Assembly: GCA_964423475.1 (NCBI GenBank)
Contig: CAYRFD010000016.1
Coordinates: 1 to 18,363 of the forward strand
Direction of reading: 5' to 3'
Length of the DNA: 18,363 bases
Origin: JAUPVN01 sp964423475
GTDB lineage: Bacteria > Patescibacteriota > Saccharimonadia > Saccharimonadales > CAIOMD01
A model generated the notes under the pieces. The model ran no database searches and was not told the DNA's origin. It saw nothing but the letters and a program-made list of their open reading frames with translations. Positions 1 to 7,423 of the stretch are shown here, piece by piece; position 1 is the first letter of the stretch, and each line of letters opens with the position of its first letter. The translations under genes were made by a program, and so were the position numbers.

Positions 1-627
1 ATATGCAAGCATTAGTGCTAGCCCATGTTCTGTGCTTATAAATAAACTCAAAGCAAGGCAAATGCTTATAAAAATGCTTCTTAACCTATACTTTGTCCTT
101 TCGCTGGGTTGCGGTTTCCACAAAAGCAAAACAGAAAAAAATAAAATTGGCATTGTAGTTCTTATGCCAACATAAGAATTACCTGTCGTAATTAGTGATC
201 TAATAAAATAAAGTGGTAGCAGAGAAATAACAGCTGTAAAAAAAAGGGTAATGTGCCATTTTTTAGTTACAGAATAGAATATTAATAATGCAGATACAAA
301 GAATAATAATGGAGATAATATCCATCTTGAAAATTCTATAGCTGATAGATTACTACCAAATAGCCAATATAGTGGGTAATGAAAAAACAATGTGCCAAGT
401 CCATGAAAAAACTGAAAATCATGGCCCGCCAATTGCCCTGCGTCTAATCTGCGAAGAGGGTCAAATAATTGAAATATACCATCGGCGGGATAGCCTGTGA
501 ATATTGATGCATTCTCCATAGCAATAAAAATATAGTTTAAACCTAAAGAAATTAACACTAGCCCACTAATGACGCCCACGGCCACTAACAGAACTTTTGA
601 TACATTATAATATTTTTCAGAAAGCAT
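1..627 (-). CDS. Polytopic membrane protein, GT-C glycosyltransferase-like (partial)
   Basis: This is an open reading frame of 209 codons with no stop before the left edge, so the C-terminus is missing. The start used is the ATG at 627, one base after the TAG that ends the upstream gene (629). An in-frame ATG at 657 would add ten residues (MQQLGNIASS) and overlap that gene. The protein starts with a hydrophobic segment (about residues 7-30). A soluble stretch follows with DGIFQLFDPLRRLDAGQLAGHDF and an HG..TLFFHYPLYWLFG pattern, then at least three more membrane spans. An acidic first extracytoplasmic loop after TM1 is typical of GT-C type transferases that use polyprenyl-phosphate sugars; I cannot assign a named family. 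It is the last visible member of the operon with the GT2 and DUF2142 genes, so a role in surface glycan assembly is inferred. Confidence 0.7.
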   Translation of the reverse strand, partial: MLSEKYYNVSKVLLVAVGVISGLVLISLGLNYIFIAMENASIFTGYPADGIFQLFDPLRRLDAGQLAGHDFQFFHGLGTLFFHYPLYWLFGSNLSAIEFSRWILSPLLFFVSALLIFYSVTKKWHITLFFTAVISLLPLYFIRSLITTGNSYVGIRTTMPILFFSVLLLWKPQPSERTKYRLRSIFISICLALSLFISTEHGLALMLAY

Positions 628-628
628 A

Positions 629-1447
629 CTACTTGCGATATTTCCCAATTGCTGCATTTATAAGTATACCCATAACCCTGGCGTTGCCTTTAATAGGGCT
701 AATTTTAGTAGGTGTTTTGCCCTTTTTGGGATATTCACGCGTTACTGGCGTTTCGGTTACTTTAAATTTTTTATTCCGAGAGCTTTCTATTGCTAAGTGA
801 TAGTGTAGCTCGTAAGTTGCAAAAATATCTCTAAACACAGATATGCCCCTATCAGACAAAAGCTTACCACTATAAGCCCTAAATCCATTCGTCGTATCCG
901 TATGCCTTTTACCGGCGGCGATGCTAATAAGTGGTGCGTGCACTAATTTAACAGCTATAAGGCGCACCTTGGGTGTGTTTATGGCTTTGCCCCCAGGGAT
1001 AAAACGCGAACCTTGCACATGATCATAGCCTTCGTCTAAAAGCCTAATAAAATCAGGGATTACAGAGATATCATCCTTACCATTCCCATCTACTACAACT
1101 ATTCCTTCGTAATTTTCGTTTAACGCCCAAGCAAAAGCCATCCGCATCTGTGCACTTAACTTACCTGGCCCTTTTTTTGTTAAAAGAACTCTGACGTTCT
1201 GTTCTTTAAGAAAAACTGGCTCTAAAGACCCATCCGTACTACCACCATCAGCAACTACAATATCAATCATACTTGAGAACTTGCTCATTTTTTGTAGCTG
1301 TTGTTGCATTTTTTTACCTTCGTTAATTACAAAAACACATATGCAATACTTATTTTTTTTAGAGCTAAATTCATCAACCTCAAATTCGGGTAATTCCCAC
1401 TCCTTATGGTTAGTTTTTATTTTATGGTAATTGCTTTGACTAGACAT
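629..1447 (-). CDS. GT2 family glycosyltransferase (dolichol-phosphate-mannose-synthase-like)
   Basis: A 272-residue soluble protein with a GT-A fold. Visible motifs are the nucleotide-sugar binding ADGGSTDGS at about residues 66-74, the metal-binding DGNGKDD at 120-126 in place of the usual DxD/DADLQ, and QGSRF at 145-149. NGFRAYS (near residue 190) resembles the acceptor-loop region of DPM1-like enzymes. There is no membrane segment. A roughly 30-residue N-terminal extension precedes the fold. The likely reaction is transfer of a hexose from a nucleotide sugar, possibly to polyprenyl phosphate, at the cytoplasmic face of the membrane. The ATG at 1447 directly follows the TAA of the upstream gene (TAAATG), so translation is probably coupled. 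The family is clear; the donor and acceptor are not. Confidence 0.88.
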   Translation of the reverse strand: MSSQSNYHKIKTNHKEWELPEFEVDEFSSKKNKYCICVFVINEGKKMQQQLQKMSKFSSMIDIVVADGGSTDGSLEPVFLKEQNVRVLLTKKGPGKLSAQMRMAFAWALNENYEGIVVVDGNGKDDISVIPDFIRLLDEGYDHVQGSRFIPGGKAINTPKVRLIAVKLVHAPLISIAAGKRHTDTTNGFRAYSGKLLSDRGISVFRDIFATYELHYHLAIESSRNKKFKVTETPVTREYPKKGKTPTKISPIKGNARVMGILINAAIGKYRK

Positions 1448-2425
1448 TTATTTAGTAATATTTCTACGAGTTGCATCAGCTACACTTATTTTGCTGTTTA
1501 ACTCGTTAACTATGTGGTAGGGCTGCTCTTTCCTGGACTCCTGTAAGATCCGCCCGATATATTCGCTAATTATTGCAAGTATAGCAAACAAAAAGAAAAA
1601 CATAACAGATAATTGTAATGATGTGGTAACCCAACCTTCAGCAACTTTACTCTTAAAGATTGCAACCAGTACAACATATATTGCATATATAGCATTAATT
1701 GTTGCGACAAAAAAACCGAGCCAACTAATAAATCTTAGCGGATGATTTGAATAATTAGTGCTAAGCTCAAGGGCAGATATAAAAAGGTCTTTGGTGTGTT
1801 TTTTATCACCATATATCCCTATAGGCTCGTAACTTAACTCAACATTGTCGTATCCTTCTTGCCGCGCAAGATGCCTAATATGCCTTGCATAACGTCCACT
1901 ATTAGTTAAAGAATTAACTACCATACGGTTAAACGCCACATAGTAAGTACTTCTATTGGGTATGTATATGCCTAAATATCTTTTGTTGTACCAGTAAAAT
2001 AATCTAGAACCATATTCATTTATTATGCCCTTACGCGTTTTTTTATCACTTATACCAAAAACAATGCTGTAATCTTTGTTATATTTAACAAATTCTGGTA
2101 ACTTTTCTACTGGGTCTTTACCTGCCAATAACACCACAACATTATCACCAATAGCAGAATCTATACCCGCAAAAACCATTACGTCTATCGAATCTTTTTT
2201 AGATAATTGGATTATTCTTAAACATGGTAAATTTTCTAATATTTTTTTTGTGTCTTTGCTTGCCACTACGCGCGCATCTTCTGTCACGCAAATAATTTCA
2301 TAGTTCGAATAATTATTTTTTAATATTTTAGACAACTTATTAATTGTCTCAATATTTTGTATATTGCTATTACTGGAAACCATAACAACCGATACAAAAA
2401 TATCATCTATATTATTTTTTGTCAT
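1448..2425 (-). CDS. GtrB/ArnC-like membrane glycosyltransferase with eroded active site
   Basis: A 325-residue protein with the layout of polyprenyl-phosphate glycosyltransferases: a GT-A domain (about 9-220) and two C-terminal membrane spans (about 233-257 and 267-289), followed by the hallmark tail SEYIGRILQESRKEQPYHIV. SRLFYWYNKRYLGIYIP (140-156) also matches the family. The catalytic signatures are not conserved. Where GtrB/ArnC proteins have D-A-D-L-Q-D-P this protein has LLAGKDP (99-105), the first strand reads VVMVSSNSN instead of V-P-x-Y-N-E, and the usual R-x-G-x-S-K-Y segment is replaced by YGDKKHTKD. It may be an inactive partner or have a divergent mechanism. Its start overlaps the end of the FAD oxidoreductase gene by 14 bases, placing it firmly in the operon. 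Confidence 0.8.
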   Translation of the reverse strand: MTKNNIDDIFVSVVMVSSNSNIQNIETINKLSKILKNNYSNYEIICVTEDARVVASKDTKKILENLPCLRIIQLSKKDSIDVMVFAGIDSAIGDNVVVLLAGKDPVEKLPEFVKYNKDYSIVFGISDKKTRKGIINEYGSRLFYWYNKRYLGIYIPNRSTYYVAFNRMVVNSLTNSGRYARHIRHLARQEGYDNVELSYEPIGIYGDKKHTKDLFISALELSTNYSNHPLRFISWLGFFVATINAIYAIYVVLVAIFKSKVAEGWVTTSLQLSVMFFFLFAILAIISEYIGRILQESRKEQPYHIVNELNSKISVADATRRNITK

Positions 2426-3548
2426 AAGCTAAATCAAGCTCCTTATAAACATCATATATATTATCTATCTTACCCCCCATTATAACTGTATAACCTTCTA
2501 TACCATAGTTATTTTTATACAATATTGGGCGGCTATCACTATTTTCACTTTTGGGTAATACCGTCTTTATTTCCCACAAAGAATCTTTATATTCTATATC
2601 TTTTAAAATTGGCATATACCTTACTACGTCAGCTTTCATCTGCTCAAAATGAGTTAATTTAGTTATTTCTTTATCAAGATAATCATGACCATTACGTAAA
2701 TTATTCTCTCCATCCGTCCATTCACTATGTGGAGTATATCTTACATGCGATAGTGTTGTTAAGCCCCTATCTGGAAAAGGCATAAAACTAAAAAATGGGC
2801 CATCCATAACCGTAACCGATATATCTTTAACCGCATTGGGTAGTTCTATTAAACACATTTCTACTAATTCATGCTTCAGCGGTATAATTGGCAATTTTGA
2901 TTTTATATTTAGAGTATTAATCATAGAATATGTACAATTAATTACTTTATCTGAATACAGTACTTGGCCATCTTTACATTTTACTTTTATTTTTTTATAG
3001 TTAGTTTTATTTATTGATATAACTTCTGTGTTAGTGAGCATATTAATAGGAAGCTTTTCAATCTTATTTAAAAGCAAGTTTTTTAATTTATGGGCATCAA
3101 AAGCATATTCTTTAACCTTAAAAACATCTTCTATAAGATTACTGTTAAATAACTTCTTAATTTCTTTAGGGGCAGGGGCAATTTCAGAACCAATCCTCTC
3201 AGAAAATTTATAAAACTGCTTTGCGTTTATTTTTGAAAATGCTTTTGCAACCGCATAATATTTATCAAAATTACTTACTACTGCTTCGGGATAATCTTGT
3301 ACAAAAATTGGTAAATTTATTCTTGATCTTATACCTGTTAATAAACTTCTGGGATAATGGTAACCGTTATGAATTCTGGCCTGATTGTTATAAGATGCTC
3401 TTTGCATATAATCAGAATCTTTTTCAATTACTAAAACTTTTTTTAATCCTAGATATTTAGTAAGATAAATAGCTATACTTAAACCGTAAAAACCACCACC
3501 TATTATTACTACTTCATATTTTTTATACATGAGTCCAGAACCTAACAA
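2412..3548 (-). CDS. FAD-dependent oxidoreductase (DAO family)
   Basis: A 378-residue flavoprotein. The N-terminal Rossmann dinucleotide site is VVIIGGGFYG (residues 13-22), with the ribose-binding acid in VIEKD at about 41-43. A conserved block NNQARIHNGYHYPRS follows at about 54-68. Near the C-terminus, EGYTVIMGGKIDN closes the FAD domain. The family (DAO, D-amino-acid-oxidase-like) covers amine, hydroxy-acid and sugar oxidations; this sub-type is one I associate with surface-polysaccharide loci, where the substrate is generally unknown. The ATG at 3548 (MLGSGL) overlaps the DUF2142 gene by 26 bases. An internal ATG at 3530 (MYKKYEVV) gives a more typical N-terminus and an 8-base overlap, so the true start may be 3530. 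Its position between membrane glycosyltransferases suggests that it oxidises a lipid-linked or nucleotide sugar (inference). Confidence 0.85.
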   Translation of the reverse strand: MLGSGLMYKKYEVVIIGGGFYGLSIAIYLTKYLGLKKVLVIEKDSDYMQRASYNNQARIHNGYHYPRSLLTGIRSRINLPIFVQDYPEAVVSNFDKYYAVAKAFSKINAKQFYKFSERIGSEIAPAPKEIKKLFNSNLIEDVFKVKEYAFDAHKLKNLLLNKIEKLPINMLTNTEVISINKTNYKKIKVKCKDGQVLYSDKVINCTYSMINTLNIKSKLPIIPLKHELVEMCLIELPNAVKDISVTVMDGPFFSFMPFPDRGLTTLSHVRYTPHSEWTDGENNLRNGHDYLDKEITKLTHFEQMKADVVRYMPILKDIEYKDSLWEIKTVLPKSENSDSRPILYKNNYGIEGYTVIMGGKIDNIYDVYKELDLAYDKK

Positions 3549-5001
3549 TTAGCAGAAAACATGAAAATGCTAACATAAAACCCGCACCACCGGCCAAGAT
3601 CAATGAACGTGTCTTTGCATCACCTCTTACTACAATAGCAGTAGTTTGTAGGGGCACTATTAATAAAGGTAAGAATGGGATAAAGTACCTTCCCTGTAAA
3701 CCCTCCAAGCCATACGCGCCAACCGGTGTCCAGGTTAAATAGAGTAGCCCCATAATAGCAAGAATAGATGTTATAAATAAAGCCAAAGAAAAAATTCTTA
3801 CACTTTTATTCTTAATCATGAGAGGTTTTTCATTCTTCGACACATACAATAATGCATAAAAAATTAAAAAGAATTCAAACACCACGCCCCACAGTGGTAA
3901 AGAATAATCCATCCAACCAAAGATACCTATAATTCCTGTATAAACCCCAGAACCATACGCAGTTAATAATGTTATTGCGTAACCTACTATTACCGCCATC
4001 GGATCAATAAAAATATTTTTTATTTGGCTTAATAGGTTAACTTCATCGTTAGGGCGAAGTTGTAGTGGTATTTGCAATGATTGCTGTCTTACTAGGTAAG
4101 TCCACAATAACATTAATATTATTATCAGTAAATTAATTAAGTAAATTAATTTTATTATGATNNNNNNNNNNATTACAGATATAAGCTTAAATAAAGACAT
4201 AAATTTATTTTTTCCACCAGTTTTATTAATTAGAATAAGCAGTAGTGGAGCAATAATAAAATAACCTGGTTTAGCTAAAGATAATAGGCATAGTGCAGAA
4301 AATAATACAAGCCAATCTTTGGGCAACAATACTTTCTTTGATTTATAAAAATATAAGACAATTGTAATAAAGGTGGCTACAAAAATATTGGTTGCTGTAT
4401 CAGCATTAATAGTCGCGGCTCCATAAACTGACATTGGCAACAAAGCAAAAACGAACATAGCCCATTTACCAACTGGTATAAACTTAATTATAAAATAAAA
4501 TGCAAATGCCCAGGCAATTAACCCTGCCAATCTTACTAAATAAAAACTTTGTAATATGCTTAAGTTTAATATTTTATTCGTAATAAATAGCACTGGTACC
4601 GATACAAAGTAGTTAGTAGGTGAATATACAACCGTATTTGGGAATTGTACTATTTCTTGCCTGGTATAGTCAGCTTTTGTGTTAAAATATTGTCTAATTT
4701 TTAAAAAACCATAAGGCTTAAGCTCCTCACCAGGATATCCATGATGCAATAAATCCAAGACTGTGTGCTCAACATTACCGGGTAATATTCCACCAGCACC
4801 TTTGGGGTTAATTGTTTGACCTTTTATAACGCCCTCTTGAATTTGAAATACCCTGAAATAATGTACTGTCTCATCAGTAGACTGAAATGGTGGAATTAAG
4901 AAAACAAATAATAAACCGAAGCTAAGCCCTAAAATTAAAAAAAGCTTATGTGGTTTTAGCCTTAGGTTCCCCCATATAATCGCAATTTTTTTATTAAGCA
5001 T
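3523..5001 (-). CDS. DUF2142 family polytopic membrane protein, interrupted by an assembly gap
   Basis: About 492 residues with some ten hydrophobic spans. The signature of DUF2142 is clear: FLIPPFQSTDETVHYFRVFQ at residues 34-53, i.e. the P-P-F-Q-x-x-D-E-x-x-H loop after TM1, an acidic loop like that of GT-C glycosyltransferases. The C-terminal half contains GLEGLQGRYFIPFLPL, another family landmark (usually QGRYFIP). The family is linked to cell-surface glycan synthesis and its exact reaction is unknown to me. A run of 10 N (4162-4171) lies in a very AT-rich membrane segment. Both sides are open in the same frame across the placeholder, but the true number of missing bases is unknown. It is the first gene of the leftward operon, with an extended -10 promoter whose predicted start is only about 2 bases before the ATG. 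Confidence 0.85.
   Translation of the reverse strand: MLNKKIAIIWGNLRLKPHKLFLILGLSFGLLFVFLIPPFQSTDETVHYFRVFQIQEGVIKGQTINPKGAGGILPGNVEHTVLDLLHHGYPGEELKPYGFLKIRQYFNTKADYTRQEIVQFPNTVVYSPTNYFVSVPVLFITNKILNLSILQSFYLVRLAGLIAWAFAFYFIIKFIPVGKWAMFVFALLPMSVYGAATINADTATNIFVATFITIVLYFYKSKKVLLPKDWLVLFSALCLLSLAKPGYFIIAPLLLILINKTGGKNKFMSLFKLISVXXXXIIIKLIYLINLLIIILMLLWTYLVRQQSLQIPLQLRPNDEVNLLSQIKNIFIDPMAVIVGYAITLLTAYGSGVYTGIIGIFGWMDYSLPLWGVVFEFFLIFYALLYVSKNEKPLMIKNKSVRIFSLALFITSILAIMGLLYLTWTPVGAYGLEGLQGRYFIPFLPLLIVPLQTTAIVVRGDAKTRSLILAGGAGFMLAFSCFLLIVRFWTHV
4162..4171. other. Assembly gap (10 N) inside the DUF2142 gene
   Basis: Ten unknown bases within an AT-rich tract with repeated AATTAATT-type words, a plausible reason for the assembly break. 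The reading frame agrees on both sides at this nominal length. Confidence 0.95.
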
Positions 5002-5009
5002 TAACTATT

Positions 5010-5018
5010 ATTTTAACA
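5010..5018 (-). promoter_or_regulatory. Extended -10 promoter of the DUF2142 operon
   Basis: On the minus strand the sequence reads TGT TAAAAT (TG at 5018-5017, hexamer 5015-5010). The expected transcription start at about 5003 is 2-3 bases before the ATG at 5001, so the mRNA would be essentially leaderless. I see no convincing -35 box at 17-18 bases, and no Shine-Dalgarno sequence precedes the ATG. Confidence 0.5.
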
Positions 5019-5088
5019 TATAATGCCCCCAGCCTTACTCTACTGGCAAGGTAGGCCAGCCATTAAAGCCAACGTCAATCCTGTAATG

Positions 5089-5118
5089 TTGACAAAACCA
5101 AGCATAATGTGCTATTTT
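5089..5118 (+). promoter_or_regulatory. Promoter of the Ig-like protein / lysozyme-like protein pair
   Basis: A perfect -35 TTGACA (5089-5094) is followed after 18 bases by TATTTT (5113-5118), which carries a TGC extended -10 element at 5110-5112. The expected start is near 5125, giving a leader of about 20 bases before the ATG at 5146. The 144-base divergent region 5002-5145 holds this promoter and the opposite-facing one at 5010-5018, with only a weak 5-bp hairpin (5044-5060) besides. Confidence 0.6.
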
Positions 5119-5145
5119 ATAACATGTAAAGTTAAAAAAATAAGT

Positions 5146-5697
5146 ATGAAAAATAAAAAAAATAACATCGGAAAATCAATATACATAATAGTGGTCATTG
5201 GTCTATTATTAGCTTTTTTTATTATAGTACTAGAAAAACAACAAATAATAAATTTGTACCAAAAACCCGTTTCCATACAGCAGCAGCCTAGGCCAGTTAA
5301 CGACGTAGCATACACGCCTACAACCCCACAAGAACAACAAGAGGCAGACAATATTAAAAAAGAGGCCCTTGCCCAAGCTGATAAGCCTATTACACCCCCA
5401 GAAGGTATTTTAGAAGTATCGTTAAGCGCCGCAAATCAAGATAGCCCTGGCGGCCCACTTGTAGTACGCGCTATAATAAATGGGGCTACTAGTGGGACTT
5501 GCAAGTTGTTGCTAACACAAAATGGCAATATCAAAGAATACACTTCTACAATAGCTAACAAAGGAACTTACTACGGGTGCGAAGGCTTTGATATACCTTC
5601 AACAGATCTTAATGCTGGTAACTGGAAATTAGTACTAGAGGCGTATAACGGTGTAGCTAAGGGCTCAGCAGGCCAAGAGGTAAATATAACGTTATGA
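5146..5697 (+). CDS. Membrane-anchored Ig-like domain protein of unknown function
   Basis: I chose the ATG at 5146 rather than upstream in-frame starts (5023 onward). It gives a clean cytoplasm-membrane N-terminus (KNKKNNIGK followed by a single span at about residues 11-28), and the longer form would start upstream of the promoter. The product has 183 residues: anchor, a Pro/Gln-rich extracytoplasmic spacer (about 40-87, QQQPRP and TPTTPQEQQ), and a beta-rich domain (88-183) reading like an Ig/cadherin-type fold with one likely disulfide, C119-C145. I recognise no named family. The stop overlaps the start of the lysozyme-like gene by 4 bases (ATGA), so the two are probably made together. No Shine-Dalgarno sequence is visible. 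A structural or substrate-presenting partner of the downstream enzyme is inferred. Confidence 0.75.
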   Translation: MKNKKNNIGKSIYIIVVIGLLLAFFIIVLEKQQIINLYQKPVSIQQQPRPVNDVAYTPTTPQEQQEADNIKKEALAQADKPITPPEGILEVSLSAANQDSPGGPLVVRAIINGATSGTCKLLLTQNGNIKEYTSTIANKGTYYGCEGFDIPSTDLNAGNWKLVLEAYNGVAKGSAGQEVNITL

Positions 5698-7391
5698 TAA
5701 GAGCATATACAACATCTAAAAAAGCTTTAGTTTTGTTTATTGCTACCCTACTTGTTTGTACGCTATTTATACAAGCCTTTGCTACGCCTAAAGCAAAGGC
5801 CGTAAGCGCATCAGACTGGAAGCCCGGGCGCATAATAGACGATGCAGTCTTTTTTAATAAAGACGCTATGAACCCACAGCAAATACAGGCATTTTTAAAT
5901 TCTAAGGTGCCCGTTTGTGATACATGGCATAATTGGTCTGGTACGGTAAATGGTGTTTGGAATGCCCCACCATATACCTGCTTAAAAGATTTTTCAGAAA
6001 ACGGCAAAAGCGCCGCTCAAATAATATGGGAGGCCGGCCAATACCACGGTATAAACCCACAGGTAATAATAGCAACATTACAAAAAGAAACTAGTATAGT
6101 GACCGATACCTGGGCCGCGCCATGGCAATACCAACGCGCAATGGGCTATGCCTGCCCAGACACCGCTGCTTGTGATGCACAGTATTATGGTTTTACTAAT
6201 CAAGTGCATACTGCTGCTTGGCAATTTAAACGCTACACACTGTATCCAGATAGTTATAACTTTAAATCAGGAGTTACCAGAAACATACAGTGGAGCACAA
6301 ATATAAATTGCGGTTCTTCACCGGTATATATTGAGACCCAGGGCACTGCTGCACTATATAATTATACTCCTTACCAACCAAACAATACTGCATTAAGCAA
6401 TTTATACGGTAGCCAAACTGACGGGTGTAGCCAATACGGTAATCGAAACTTTTGGCGTATATTTAATGACTGGTTTGGCCCTACTACTTATACTTCTATT
6501 GAAGAAAATAGCTTTTACGCGAAATTCCCTTGTAATATACCAGCATTCGCGCAAGACAAAGTAGGTAGGCTATATAACCCTGGTAGAAAAGACTATTTAT
6601 ATACTACTGATCATACAGAAGCGTGTTTAGCTGTTAAATCAGGATATATATGGGATGGTATACAATTTAATAATACAGCAAACCAAGCCAACTCAATACC
6701 CATTTATCGTCTATCAAATGGCAGGATACATATTTACACATCAAGTATATTAGTAAAAAATGATTACACACAAACAAGAGGTTATTATGAACAGGGAATC
6801 AGTTTTTACGCAAAGAGTAGCCAAGAGCAAAAAGATATTGGAGTATACTGCTTAGTTAAAGACAATACCGTAGTTTATACCAGTTCTTCTGGCGAGGCAT
6901 ACATCCTTGAAAGTGCGGGTTACAGTAACTTGGGATTAGCTTTTTTTACTAGTAGTTTTTCAGAAGAATCAAATATCTATAGATTAAAAAGAGGATCACA
7001 AAGGCTGTACACGGCGAATGACCACGAAAGAAACGTTGCTCAACTCTTTTACAATTTTACATGGGAAAATTACGATATACAAAGAGCCTACACCGGCCCA
7101 GGGTTAGAATTAACGCCGGTTTATAGGATAAGTACCGGAGACAGATATCTTTACACTACAAACAGGGGAGAACGTGATATTGCAGTTGTATATTATGGTT
7201 ATTTAAGTGAAGGAGTAGGTTTTTATGCGCATACCTTTAAAACGGCAGGCAACGTACCGATTTTTAGAGCTTCATCTCCAGACGCTAACAGGCTTTTCAC
7301 ATCAAATCAGTACGAGATTAACAACGCAATTACTAAATATGGATATTCTGGTGAAGGTGTTGGTTGGTACTCTCTAAATAATCTATACTAA
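5694..7391 (+). CDS. Secreted lysozyme-like protein with six DUF5648-type repeats
   Basis: 565 residues. A Sec signal peptide covers residues 1-36 (KK, hydrophobic core 11-30, AKA cleavage motif before V37). Residues 43-262 form a Cys-rich domain resembling lytic transglycosylase/lysozyme-like folds: FNKDAMNPQQIQAFLNSKVP, NPQVIIATLQKETSIV with E132 as the candidate catalytic acid, GYACPDTAACDAQYYGF, TAALYNYTPYQPN, and a closing YGNRNFWRIFNDWFGP. This domain family occurs in Saccharibacteria and Actinobacteria. Cysteines 75, 96, 154, 160, 206 and 245 suggest disulfides. Residues 292-560 hold six repeats of 33-45 residues (starting near 293, 337, 384, 428, 476 and 523) with the pattern [VI]-Y-R-L...LYT....E...A...GY..EG..FYA, characteristic of DUF5648 (two three-repeat units). 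The likely role is peptidoglycan cleavage or binding outside the cell; activity is inferred. Confidence 0.85.
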   Translation: MIRAYTTSKKALVLFIATLLVCTLFIQAFATPKAKAVSASDWKPGRIIDDAVFFNKDAMNPQQIQAFLNSKVPVCDTWHNWSGTVNGVWNAPPYTCLKDFSENGKSAAQIIWEAGQYHGINPQVIIATLQKETSIVTDTWAAPWQYQRAMGYACPDTAACDAQYYGFTNQVHTAAWQFKRYTLYPDSYNFKSGVTRNIQWSTNINCGSSPVYIETQGTAALYNYTPYQPNNTALSNLYGSQTDGCSQYGNRNFWRIFNDWFGPTTYTSIEENSFYAKFPCNIPAFAQDKVGRLYNPGRKDYLYTTDHTEACLAVKSGYIWDGIQFNNTANQANSIPIYRLSNGRIHIYTSSILVKNDYTQTRGYYEQGISFYAKSSQEQKDIGVYCLVKDNTVVYTSSSGEAYILESAGYSNLGLAFFTSSFSEESNIYRLKRGSQRLYTANDHERNVAQLFYNFTWENYDIQRAYTGPGLELTPVYRISTGDRYLYTTNRGERDIAVVYYGYLSEGVGFYAHTFKTAGNVPIFRASSPDANRLFTSNQYEINNAITKYGYSGEGVGWYSLNNLY

Positions 7392-7423
7392 ACAATAGTC
7401 TCTTAAGACACGGGTGATAAATA

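Noticed and set aside
597..800. Plus-strand open frame of 67 codons
   Set aside because: It lies opposite the overlapping ends of the GT2 gene (629-1447) and the GT-C-like gene, both well supported on the minus strand.
5044..5060. Small hairpin CTGGC-7-GCCAG in the divergent promoter region
   Set aside because: A 5-bp stem is expected by chance. It has no T-tract, and its location 30-40 bases upstream of both promoters gives no clear role.
5023..5145. Longer N-terminus for the Ig-like protein starting at 5023
   Set aside because: It would place a soluble, unconserved 41-residue stretch before the membrane anchor and start upstream of the TTGACA promoter. The ATG at 5146 is the better choice.
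7398..7409. Possible terminator hairpin between the convergent genes ending at 7391 and 7424
   Set aside because: The stem is only 4 bp (GTCT/AGAC) with no T-tract on either strand.
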